A stretch of 64,000 bases of DNA from JBBIRW01 sp037441565 (GTDB lineage Bacteria > Desulfobacterota > JBBIRW01), in the NCBI GenBank assembly GCA_037441565.1, contig JBBIRW010000004.1, positions 62,001 through 126,000 on the forward strand, read 5' to 3'. A model generated the notes under the pieces. It had not been told where the DNA came from. It did not search any database and worked only from the letters and a program-made list of their open reading frames with translations. Below, piece by piece: positions 32,069 through 40,372 of this stretch (its first letter is position 1; each line of letters starts with the position of its first letter). A program made the translations under genes and the position numbers.

Positions 32069-34147
32069 TTGAGCCTAAAGGGAAAAATTTTACTAATTTT
32101 TATCCTCGGGTCTTTTCTTTTTATATTTACAGGAGCGCTTTCACTTCATCTCGCAACCAATGGTGCAAGCACCAGACCGTTTTTGTCCCTTTTGAAGGCA
32201 AACGCGAATCTAATAGTTAAAGATGTTATTTCTGCTCTAAGGGAGGGTGATGAAGTCTCCGAACATGAAGTGATGGATAAATTATCCATTTTCGATCAGG
32301 GGAAGGATGGTTATTTTTCAGGGGCAGATGTGGTGGATCCGAATGGTGGCATTATTTACTCTTCAAATGAAGATAGGATAGGGATTAGAGTAAATCAGGA
32401 AGTTCTTTCGCTGCTGCGTGGATTGAAGAAGGGCGAGTTCCGATGGCTTGATAATCTTTCTGCCTATGCTATGCCCATATATGATGATGGTAAAATTCAA
32501 GCCTATCTCTATATAAAGGCAGGTAGATCAATGACGATTGATAGTGAGTGGATGTCGCTCAATAAATATCTAATAACAAGCCTGATCATACTGGGATTAA
32601 TTACAGCATCAATTTATGCCTTTATGGGAAGACATATTTCTCTTCCCATTAATAAATTCAAAGCCCACATAAAGCATGTAGGGGAGGGTGATATATCACA
32701 TGATGCAAAGATCTGGCATAAAGATGAGATTGGAAGTATGGTGTCCGTTTTTAACAGAATGGCCGATGGACTGCGGAATTTGATAAAGGATGTCGGGGTT
32801 GTTTCCAGAAAAGTGACAGAGGCTTTAAGCGATCTGATGGGTATTTCAATAAGACTTAAGGATGGAGCTGAGGATCAGCTAAAAAAGGTGGACGAGAGCA
32901 CCACATCCATTGAGGAGATCCATCAGTCAGTAAGATCAATTTCCGATAATATAGGATTTCTTTCATCATCTATTGAAGAAAGCTCTTCTTCCATCCTTGA
33001 GTTGAGCGCCTCTGTTGAGCAGGTATCAAACAATATATCCTCACTATCAGGACTCATAGATGAGATTGCAGCCTCCATAGAGGAGATCTCTCAGTCCATA
33101 AAAGAAGTCGCAAAGAATACGGAGGGTCTATCAATTGCAGCTGATAACACTGCAACCTCAATGGTGGAGATGGATTCATCCATAAAGGAGATTGAATCTC
33201 ATGCGGAGGAGGCATCGAGGATCTCTGAAGAAGTTGCACTTAATGCGAAAAAGGGTGCCTTATCTGTTCAAAGAACAATAGAAGGTATGAAAGAAATATC
33301 GAAGAAGGTTAAAGAGATTGAAGGTGTTATGCATGATCTGAAGAAGAAAACAGAGGAGATAGATAAAATTGTTTCAGTTATAGATGATATAGCCGAAGAA
33401 ACAAACCTCCTTGCGTTGAATGCTGCAATACTGGCTGCACAGGCAGGGGAGCATGGCAAAGGTTTCAGTGTTATTGCACAGGAAATAAAAGCCCTTTCTG
33501 AAAGAACAGCTGTGTCAACAGGAGAGATCGGAGAGATTATAAGGGCTGTTCATGCAGGAACATCAGAAGTGGAAAAGGCAGTGAGGGATGGAACAGAGAT
33601 AGTGGGAGAGGGAGTGAGGCTTTCCCTTGAGGCAGGTGAAGTTTTGAATAGCATTATTAAAAGTGCAGAGCTATCAAGGGATCGGATCCAGGAGATAGCA
33701 AGGGCTACCCTTGAGCAGGTCAAGGGAAGCAAGGAGGTTACGAATTCAGCAGACAGGATAGCACAGATGGCTCAGCAAATATCAAAGGCCATGTCAGATC
33801 AATCATCCACTGTTGATCTTATAAGAAAGGCCTCTGAGAATATGAGGGATCTTTCGAATCAGGTAAAGATGGCTTCCAAGGAACAGGTTAAGGGGGCAAA
33901 GGTAATTATAAAGATGGTGGAGGGTATTACGGATATGGTTAATAATGTTGATAAGTCGTTGAAGCAGGAAATTGAAGCAGTGGATTATATAGTAAAGGCA
34001 ACAAATGATGTCAAATCTATTGCTATGGAGAATAAGAAAATATCTGAGAGTGTTTCGAAGAATATTGATGCATTGGATAGATTGTGTAATGAGCTAAACG
34101 AAAAGATTGGAAGATTTAAGCTATCGAGGAGTGAAGCACAATCGTGA
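32069..34147 (+). CDS. Methyl-accepting chemotaxis protein
   Basis: 692 residues from TTG 32069, preceded by AAGGAGAGGAG. Layout: TM1 (about 6-26), an extracytoplasmic sensor of about 140 residues that looks like a single Cache domain (DVVDPNGGIIYSSNEDRIG, then AYAMPIYDDGKIQAYLYI), TM2 (about 167-187), HAMP (to about 240), and a long coiled-coil signalling region. The kinase-contacting tip is at about 440-465 (ETNLLALNAAILAAQAGEHG). No CheR/CheB docking pentapeptide is visible at the C-terminus. It is the only receptor of the cluster. The next gene's GTG overlaps its stop. Confidence 0.94.
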   Translation: MSLKGKILLIFILGSFLFIFTGALSLHLATNGASTRPFLSLLKANANLIVKDVISALREGDEVSEHEVMDKLSIFDQGKDGYFSGADVVDPNGGIIYSSNEDRIGIRVNQEVLSLLRGLKKGEFRWLDNLSAYAMPIYDDGKIQAYLYIKAGRSMTIDSEWMSLNKYLITSLIILGLITASIYAFMGRHISLPINKFKAHIKHVGEGDISHDAKIWHKDEIGSMVSVFNRMADGLRNLIKDVGVVSRKVTEALSDLMGISIRLKDGAEDQLKKVDESTTSIEEIHQSVRSISDNIGFLSSSIEESSSSILELSASVEQVSNNISSLSGLIDEIAASIEEISQSIKEVAKNTEGLSIAADNTATSMVEMDSSIKEIESHAEEASRISEEVALNAKKGALSVQRTIEGMKEISKKVKEIEGVMHDLKKKTEEIDKIVSVIDDIAEETNLLALNAAILAAQAGEHGKGFSVIAQEIKALSERTAVSTGEIGEIIRAVHAGTSEVEKAVRDGTEIVGEGVRLSLEAGEVLNSIIKSAELSRDRIQEIARATLEQVKGSKEVTNSADRIAQMAQQISKAMSDQSSTVDLIRKASENMRDLSNQVKMASKEQVKGAKVIIKMVEGITDMVNNVDKSLKQEIEAVDYIVKATNDVKSIAMENKKISESVSKNIDALDRLCNELNEKIGRFKLSRSEAQS

Positions 34148-35061
34148 TCGTAATATGTCCATCATGCAAATCGAGATTCAGGATAAAAAATAAACAGTAT
34201 GGAACAAAAGGCCTTGTATTGAGATGTTCCAGATGCAGGACACTTTTCCGTATAAAGGAAACCGCCCATAGATATGCCGAGGGTGATCCATCAGGAAAGA
34301 TTGAGATCCTTATTGCAACAGACAGCCCTGCCATTAGAGATACAGTGATCTCCCATCTGGATAATAAAAACTTCAACATATACACTGCTGAAGATGGTCA
34401 TGAGGCCCTGGAGAAGATAATAAATATTAAACCGAAGGTGGCATTGCTTGATGTGGGAATTCCAAAATTGATGGGGTTTGAGGTATGCGAAAGGGTAAGA
34501 AGGAACAATGAGGTCAAGGATACCATAATAATACTTATTGCATCAGTATACAGAAAGATGAGATATAAGAGAAAGCCAGAATCATTATACGGGGCTGATG
34601 ATTACATAGAAAAGCACCATATTCCGGATGAGCTTCTAACGAAGATATACGGATTGATTTCAGGACAAAGGATGGAACAGGCAGCAGCCATGAAAGAGGA
34701 GATAAGACCTCAGGAAGTTATTCAGGTCCAGGAGATCGGGGTTGAAAAATTAGCAGAGGAGCGGAGTTTGCTTATAAGGGACGAGGAGATCCCCCCTGTT
34801 GAGGATGAGGAATATCTTTATGAACGGGCGAAAAGGCTTGCAAGGACAATCATTTCAGACATAGCCCTTTATAATGAAAGGAAGGTCTATGATGGGATCA
34901 AAAATGGTAATTTCTTTGAGATACTGAAGGAAGAGATTGAAGAGGGTTTTGAATTTTTTTCCAGAAATGTTCCTGAGTTGATCCTGCGTAAATACAATAT
35001 CCTTAAGGAAGAAATTGATGAATTTATCCTGAGGAAAAAGAAGGAGCTCGGGTTAATTTAA
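34144..35061 (+). CDS. Zinc-ribbon/receiver fusion protein (MJ0042-type finger)
   Basis: 305 residues. The N-terminus is an MJ0042-type zinc finger (Cys 5, 8, 28, 31: CPSCKSRFRI ... CSRC). A receiver-like domain (about 53-172) keeps phospho-acceptor D103 (ALLDVGIP) and the Ser at 134. It has only one of the two acidic residues of the metal site (T59-D60), and the conserved Lys lies in an altered EKHHIP instead of TKPF. The C-terminal 130 residues are charged, probably helical, with no domain I recognise. GTG 34144 overlaps the receptor's TGA. It probably takes part in the same pathway, perhaps as a phosphate sink or scaffold; that is inference. Confidence 0.82.
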   Translation: MIVICPSCKSRFRIKNKQYGTKGLVLRCSRCRTLFRIKETAHRYAEGDPSGKIEILIATDSPAIRDTVISHLDNKNFNIYTAEDGHEALEKIINIKPKVALLDVGIPKLMGFEVCERVRRNNEVKDTIIILIASVYRKMRYKRKPESLYGADDYIEKHHIPDELLTKIYGLISGQRMEQAAAMKEEIRPQEVIQVQEIGVEKLAEERSLLIRDEEIPPVEDEEYLYERAKRLARTIISDIALYNERKVYDGIKNGNFFEILKEEIEEGFEFFSRNVPELILRKYNILKEEIDEFILRKKKELGLI

Positions 35062-35064
35062 GAG

Positions 35065-37092
35065 ATGGAGAGGATCCAGCAGATCCTGAGCAGGATAAAG
35101 AGTAAGGATGATGAGGAGAGAAGGAGGGGTCTTCTCGATGCAGCCTCCCTTCCTCATGATCAAGGTATTCCAATCATTATGAATTCCCTCGGCGATGAAA
35201 GCTGGAGGGTAAGAAAACAGGCTATTGAAATAATCTCGTCTTCAGATGATCCTTCGATATTTGTCCCACATCTCATAGGGGCGTTGAGAAGGAAAGGTGA
35301 GGTTGAGCTGAGAAATGCCTCGATTGAAGCACTGATAAGGATTGGCAAAAATAGCCTTAATACCCTTCTTGCTGCTATGAGGGATGAGGATCCCGATTTA
35401 AGAAAATTTATAATTGATGTTCTTGGAGAATTAAAGGAGCATGAAACTGTCCCTTATCTAATTGAAGCCTTGAATGACAACAATCAGAATGTTGCATATG
35501 CGGCTGCCGAAGCGCTTGGAAAGATCGGTGGTATTGATGCTATTGATGCATTGATAAAGGTTCTAAGGGATGGAGAGCTCTGGATAAAATATGCAGCAGC
35601 CGATGCACTTGTTTCATTAAATGCATATGTGCCTGAAGAAATAATCCTGTCACTTGCTGAAAACAGGATTCTCAAAAAGAAGGCAATAGAGCTTCTTGGA
35701 AGATATGGAACAATCTCATCACTCGGGATGATTCTTGATTCCATAAGGGAGGGATCGAAGGGAAATGTTGAGGTGGCTGTTCAGGCCTGCTATAACCTCT
35801 ATGAAAGGTTTAAGAAGAGTGAAAAGGAGCTTGCAAGAGAAAAAATTAGAGAAGCATTAGAAGGTATTAACAAAGATCTTATCGAACCAATAATCCATTC
35901 TCCTCAGCCTTCCATTAAGAAGGCGATTTTCAAGATACTCGGTATTTCCGGAAAAATAGAATTCCTTAAGGAGATGGTAGAGGCTGTCGATGATGAGATG
36001 GGTGATACAATCATAGGTGCTGTAAAGGAGATGGGTGAGGGGGCAGTGCCCAAACTGATGGAAATTTTTGAAGTGGTGGAGGACAGGAAAAAGGCATTTA
36101 TCTGTATTCTTCTTGGGGAGCTAAAGGATAGTGTGGCTGAGGAATTTCTCATTAGAAACCTTCAGCATTCTTATGGGCATGTCAGAAGGGAGGCAGCTAT
36201 TGCATTAGCAAAAATCGGTTCCGAAAAGGCAATTGCCAGCATATTTGATTTGCTGAGCGACAAGTTTGAAGATGTACAACTGTTTGCGCAAAATGCCCTC
36301 TCAATGCTATCGGAAAGGTATCCAGAAAGGATAGTAAAAACCATCTCTTCCCTTTATGGCTCTGCCCACCATATCCTCAAAAGGAATCTTATCAGATTGA
36401 TAGGAAAGATAAAAAGGGAGGAGCTGCTTCAATTCCTTCTGCTTGCAATCAAGGACGGTTATGCTGCAATAAGAAAGGAGGCATTCATTGCTATAGGGGA
36501 GCTTGGATATGGGGCAAGCATTCTGGACAATCTGATCACGGCCCTTACTGATGAAGATCCTGATGTAAGGCTCAATGTTATAAACATCCTTGGAAAGATA
36601 AGAGAACCTGCAGCGAGGGAGAGCCTGTTATTGATGCTGAATGATGATAATCTGTGGATAAGGGTTGCTGCGATCAGGGCTTTAGGTGAGATTGGTGGGC
36701 AGGATGTTGTAGAAAAAATAAGGGATATGCTTGGACGTGGTTCAGGTATAGAGATCATAGCATCCCTCGAATCACTTGGTCAGATAGGGGATAAGGGGTC
36801 CGTGGGAGCAATATTGCCTTTCTTAAGTAACCCAGACCCTGAAATTGTAAAGGCAGCACTGAAAGCGATCCTCAGGATCGGAATGCCAAATATCTTTCCC
36901 ATCCTTGAGGCGTTGATAAGGCATGAAAACTGGTCAGTAAGGGGTGCTGCTATTTCAGCCCTCGAGGATATAGGTGGAGGGAGGGCGTCTGAAATACTTG
37001 AGAAACACTACCCATTCGAAACAGACGAATTTATTAAAAGATCAATCGAAAGGGCGCTTTCAAAAATAAGGCTGTATTCATCTAATGATTGA
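35065..37092 (+). CDS. HEAT-repeat protein of the chemosensory cluster
   Basis: 675 residues built almost wholly of HEAT/PBS-lyase-type helical repeats of about 31 residues. Examples are PYLIEALNDNNQNVAYAAAE, RNLQHSYGHVRREAAIALAKIG and LMLNDDNLWIRVAAIRALGEIG. There is no signal peptide or catalytic motif, so it is a cytoplasmic solenoid likely to bind a protein partner. It lies three bases after the zinc-ribbon receiver gene and overlaps cheR by eight bases, placing it firmly in the operon. HEAT-repeat proteins are found next to chemosensory genes in other bacteria without a settled role. A PBS-lyase enzyme activity is unlikely here. Confidence 0.88.
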   Translation: MERIQQILSRIKSKDDEERRRGLLDAASLPHDQGIPIIMNSLGDESWRVRKQAIEIISSSDDPSIFVPHLIGALRRKGEVELRNASIEALIRIGKNSLNTLLAAMRDEDPDLRKFIIDVLGELKEHETVPYLIEALNDNNQNVAYAAAEALGKIGGIDAIDALIKVLRDGELWIKYAAADALVSLNAYVPEEIILSLAENRILKKKAIELLGRYGTISSLGMILDSIREGSKGNVEVAVQACYNLYERFKKSEKELAREKIREALEGINKDLIEPIIHSPQPSIKKAIFKILGISGKIEFLKEMVEAVDDEMGDTIIGAVKEMGEGAVPKLMEIFEVVEDRKKAFICILLGELKDSVAEEFLIRNLQHSYGHVRREAAIALAKIGSEKAIASIFDLLSDKFEDVQLFAQNALSMLSERYPERIVKTISSLYGSAHHILKRNLIRLIGKIKREELLQFLLLAIKDGYAAIRKEAFIAIGELGYGASILDNLITALTDEDPDVRLNVINILGKIREPAARESLLLMLNDDNLWIRVAAIRALGEIGGQDVVEKIRDMLGRGSGIEIIASLESLGQIGDKGSVGAILPFLSNPDPEIVKAALKAILRIGMPNIFPILEALIRHENWSVRGAAISALEDIGGGRASEILEKHYPFETDEFIKRSIERALSKIRLYSSND

Positions 37093-37939
37093 GTTCGATA
37101 ACATAATAAAATTGACAGATGAGGAATTCAGGCTTCTCAGGGATTTTATAAATAGCTACTGTGGGATCTATTTTGATGGAGACAGTAAATTTTATATCGA
37201 AAAAAGACTTTATTACAGGCTTCATCAGAAACAGTTCAAAAACTACATGGAGTATTACTATTTTTTGAAATACGATCCAAATAGGGATGAAGAGCTGAAC
37301 TCAGTTGTTGAAGTGCTTACGAATAATGAGACCTATTTCTTCCGGGAACAATCCCAGCTCAAAGCATTTTCAGAGGAGATCCTGCCTGAGATACTCCAAG
37401 GAAAACAGAGGCAGAATAAAAAGGAGCTCAATATATGGAGTGCAGGTTGTTCCACCGGTGAGGAGCCTTATACGATTGCTGTACTGATCCTGGAGAAGGG
37501 AATCCAGAACAGATTGAAGGTTGAGATTCTGGGAACTGATATAAGTCAGAGGGTTCTAAAGAATGCAAGGCTGGGTGTTTATTCAAAGTCGTCCTTCAGA
37601 TCTACTGATGAAAAATATTTAAATAGATATTTTGAAAAGATGGAAGGAGAAAGGTTCAGGATAAAGGATGAGGTAAAAAGCCTTGTAACATTCGGTCATC
37701 TTAATTTAATGGATATTGGAAGAATAAAGCTTTTAAAGACGATGGATGTGATTTTTTGCAGGAATGTGTTGATGTATTTTGATATTAATGCGAGGAAGAA
37801 GGTTATCGAATCATTTTACGATAGACTGGTGCCTGGTGGATTTTTACTTCTCGGCCATGCTGAGTCATTAATGAATCTATCAACAGTATTCAAGTTGCGA
37901 CATCTGAAAAATGATCTTGTATATCAGAAACCGTATTAA
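37085..37939 (+). CDS. cheR: Chemoreceptor glutamate methyltransferase CheR
   Basis: 284 residues. The N-terminal helical CheR domain (about 10-70) precedes a SAM-dependent methyltransferase domain with SAGCSTGEEPYTIA (about 119-132), LGTDIS and the FCRNVLMYFD motif (about 224-233). It methylates receptor glutamates for adaptation. It overlaps the HEAT gene by eight bases and is followed by cheB after twelve. No TPR extension is present, so this is the plain form. Confidence 0.96.
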   Translation: MIEFDNIIKLTDEEFRLLRDFINSYCGIYFDGDSKFYIEKRLYYRLHQKQFKNYMEYYYFLKYDPNRDEELNSVVEVLTNNETYFFREQSQLKAFSEEILPEILQGKQRQNKKELNIWSAGCSTGEEPYTIAVLILEKGIQNRLKVEILGTDISQRVLKNARLGVYSKSSFRSTDEKYLNRYFEKMEGERFRIKDEVKSLVTFGHLNLMDIGRIKLLKTMDVIFCRNVLMYFDINARKKVIESFYDRLVPGGFLLLGHAESLMNLSTVFKLRHLKNDLVYQKPY

Positions 37940-37951
37940 CTGGAGGAATAA

Positions 37952-39001
37952 TTGCATAAAATAAAAGTTCTCATAGTTGATGATTCAGCATATAGCAGAC
38001 AGACTTTGAGAAAGCTGCTGTCGAATTCTAACAGTATAGAGATCTTAGGTGAAGCAAGGAATGGAGAGGAGGGGTTAAAGAAAGTCTTTGATCTATCACC
38101 GGATATTGTATTACTTGATCTACAGATGCCGGTGATAGATGGATTTGGATTCCTTAAGCTTCTTATGAAAAAGAGGCCATTGCCTGTAATTGTTGTAACC
38201 TCAATGAGATCAAGGCAGGATGTATTTAAGGCCCTTGAGCTTGGCGCAGTGGATTTTGTTTTAAAACCGTCACCTTCAGTTAAAATGGATTTTGAAGATT
38301 TCCGTTATGAACTGCTGGGCAAGATATATAGCATTGTTGGCATTAAAAAATCCAGATTAAATCCCTTTTCTAAGACCAGAGAAGTATATAAATTCGAAGA
38401 TAGTAATGATCATTATGAAAGGGATCAGATAAAGGCAAAGATTGTTGCAATTGGTGCATCAACAGGAGGTCCTCTGGCCCTTCAGCATATAGTGAAAAAT
38501 CTGCCTTCCCGATTCGCCGCATCCATTATAATTTCCCAGCATATGCCCCCGGGATTTACCAGGTCATTTGCAGAGAGATTGAACGAATGGTCAGCTCTTC
38601 CCGTTAAGGAAGCGGAGGATGGTGAGCATGTAGTTGATGGGAAAGTTCTTATCTGTCCGGGCGGTTTTCATATGATGGTGGAGAAAGGATTGAGGGGTGT
38701 AAGGATAAGATTAATAAAGAGAAAGGAAGATGATAAGTATATACCGTCTGTTGATATTATGATGAAATCGTGTGCCGAAGTTTTTGGTCCAAGGACACTC
38801 GGTATCATCCTTACAGGTATGGGAAATGATGGTAAGGAAGGCGTAAAGAAGATAAAAGAGGTGATGGGTCAGACAATAGCAGAGGCAGAAGAAAGCTGTG
38901 TGGTTTTTGGCATGCCAAGAGCGGCTCTGGAAACAGGAGCAATTGATAAAGTTGTTCCACTTGATAGGATAGCTTTGGAGATTTTTAAAAGGGTGATATA
39001 A
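37952..39001 (+). CDS. cheB: Chemotaxis methylesterase/deamidase CheB
   Basis: 349 residues from TTG 37952 behind TGGAGGAA. The receiver domain (about 4-120) has D10/D11, phospho-acceptor D56 and a Lys in LKPSPS. A linker (about 135-160) joins it to the methylesterase domain with the catalytic Ser in GASTGG near 169, His in SQHMPPGFT and Asp in TGMGNDG near 292. It removes methyl groups from receptors when phosphorylated by CheA. A normal full-length CheB. A gap of 69 bases with its own promoter-like site follows. Confidence 0.96.
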   Translation: MHKIKVLIVDDSAYSRQTLRKLLSNSNSIEILGEARNGEEGLKKVFDLSPDIVLLDLQMPVIDGFGFLKLLMKKRPLPVIVVTSMRSRQDVFKALELGAVDFVLKPSPSVKMDFEDFRYELLGKIYSIVGIKKSRLNPFSKTREVYKFEDSNDHYERDQIKAKIVAIGASTGGPLALQHIVKNLPSRFAASIIISQHMPPGFTRSFAERLNEWSALPVKEAEDGEHVVDGKVLICPGGFHMMVEKGLRGVRIRLIKRKEDDKYIPSVDIMMKSCAEVFGPRTLGIILTGMGNDGKEGVKKIKEVMGQTIAEAEESCVVFGMPRAALETGAIDKVVPLDRIALEIFKRVI

Positions 39002-39011
39002 TGCAATTTGC

Positions 39012-39041
39012 TTGAAAGAAATTGTCTATTTTTTCTATAAT
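39012..39041 (+). promoter_or_regulatory. Internal sigma-70-type promoter before the GAF gene
   Basis: TTGAAA (39012-39017), an 18-base spacer and a perfect TATAAT (39036-39041) lie in one of the larger gaps of the cluster. The predicted start near 39048 is 23 bases before the GAF gene. It could express the GAF protein, the second CheY and leuS apart from the upstream genes. Confidence 0.55.
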
Positions 39042-39070
39042 AATCTATAAATATATATGAGGATTTACTG

Positions 39071-39934
39071 ATGATTCATAATGAAGATGATATCTTAGAA
39101 AAGGATCACACAACAGGGGATGAGAAAACGGTTACAAAAAGGGCAGAGGAGCTCCTCCAGATATTCAAAAAGGGGGCTGAGTTCACAGAAAGTTTACTGA
39201 AAGAGAACGAGAAACTTCGTTATAAGATTGTGAGACTCGAGGAAGAAAACAAGATATTAAAAAGGAGATTGACAGAAGGGATCAGAGGCGAAGAGCTTTT
39301 AAGGAAGATCAGAGAGCTTGAGAGGGAAAAGGAAGAGATCCTTGAGAGATTTAAAGAGGTGGAGGCGGAAAACAGGGATTTTGCAGCAAAATATGTAGAG
39401 ATACAGGAGGAGAATAACGCCCTTGCCAATCTTTATGTTGCGAGCTATCAGTTACATTCAACCCTTGATTTCAGGGAGGTCCTTCAAATCATTATGGAAA
39501 TAATCATAAATCTCGTTGGGGCGGAGACCTTTGCAATCTTCCTTCTCGATGAAAAAACGGGCACGCTCACCGCTGTAGCCAGTGAAGGAGTGGAGAGGGA
39601 TGAGTTACCTTCAATACCTCTTGGAAAGGGTGTAATAGGAAAGGCTGTCAGAAGAGGGGAGAACTACTTTGCAAAAAATATAATTGTTAGTGAACCATTA
39701 GAATTAATGAATCCCATAGTTGTTGTACCCTTGAGAATCAAGGAGAGGATTATTGGTGCAATTGTGGTTTATAAACTTCTAAAGCAGAAGGAAAGCTTTA
39801 CAAATGTTGATTATGAACTTTTCAGTCTTCTGGCTGGTCAGGCAGCAACAGCGATTTTCGGATCAAAGCTTTATACAGAATCTGAAAGGAAACTTAGCAC
39901 CATTCAGGGCTTTATTAATATCCTTACAAAATAG
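39071..39934 (+). CDS. Coiled-coil/GAF-domain protein
   Basis: 287 residues. Residues about 20-130 are a long heptad-rich coiled coil (repeated Glu, Lys and Leu). Residues about 135-275 form a GAF domain: DFREVLQIIMEIIINLVGAETFAIF, then LGKGVIGKAVRRGENYF and VPLRIKERIIGAIVV, ending with the FSLLAGQAATAI helix. GAF domains bind small ligands such as nucleotides or haem; no ligand-specific residue can be named. There is no kinase or cyclase domain. Situated between cheB and a second cheY, it may feed a cytoplasmic signal into the pathway (inference). Confidence 0.82.
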   Translation: MIHNEDDILEKDHTTGDEKTVTKRAEELLQIFKKGAEFTESLLKENEKLRYKIVRLEEENKILKRRLTEGIRGEELLRKIRELEREKEEILERFKEVEAENRDFAAKYVEIQEENNALANLYVASYQLHSTLDFREVLQIIMEIIINLVGAETFAIFLLDEKTGTLTAVASEGVERDELPSIPLGKGVIGKAVRRGENYFAKNIIVSEPLELMNPIVVVPLRIKERIIGAIVVYKLLKQKESFTNVDYELFSLLAGQAATAIFGSKLYTESERKLSTIQGFINILTK

Positions 39935-39948
39935 AAGATGATAAATTT

Positions 39949-40320
39949 ATGAAAAAAATACTTATAGTTGAAGACTCACCCACAATGAAACAGTTTATAA
40001 CCTTCAGTCTGAGGAGGATAAAGGATCTGGCCTTTGTTGAAGCATCAGATGGAGTTGATGGTTTGAAAAAGATATCAAGCGATAATTTCGATCTGATACT
40101 TGTAGATATAAACATGCCTTTAATGGATGGTCTTAAGTTAATCAGTTTGATCAGGAGTAATGAGAGATACAAGGATATTCCCATTATTGTTATTACCACG
40201 GAAGGCGGGGAAGAGGATAGGGAAAAGGCATTAAGTCTTGGCGCAAATTTCTATATTACAAAGCCCATCCAGGCTGTAACTCTTCAAAATGTCATAAAAA
40301 AATATTTAGACCTGAAATAG
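39949..40320 (+). CDS. Single-domain response regulator (second CheY-like)
   Basis: 123 residues, receiver domain only: E8/D9 in VEDS, phospho-acceptor D53 in LVDINMP, Thr at 83-84 and K105 in ITKPI. It resembles the first CheY (28549-28926) in length and in the DINMP and FITKP-like motifs, yet the two differ at many positions. Two free receivers under one CheA suggests one output and one phosphate sink, or two outputs. leuS follows after about 50 bases. Confidence 0.92.
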   Translation: MKKILIVEDSPTMKQFITFSLRRIKDLAFVEASDGVDGLKKISSDNFDLILVDINMPLMDGLKLISLIRSNERYKDIPIIVITTEGGEEDREKALSLGANFYITKPIQAVTLQNVIKKYLDLK

Positions 40321-40372
40321 TCAAACCGCCTTCATAAATGATCTCTTTTGATAGATATAAATGGAGGCATCT

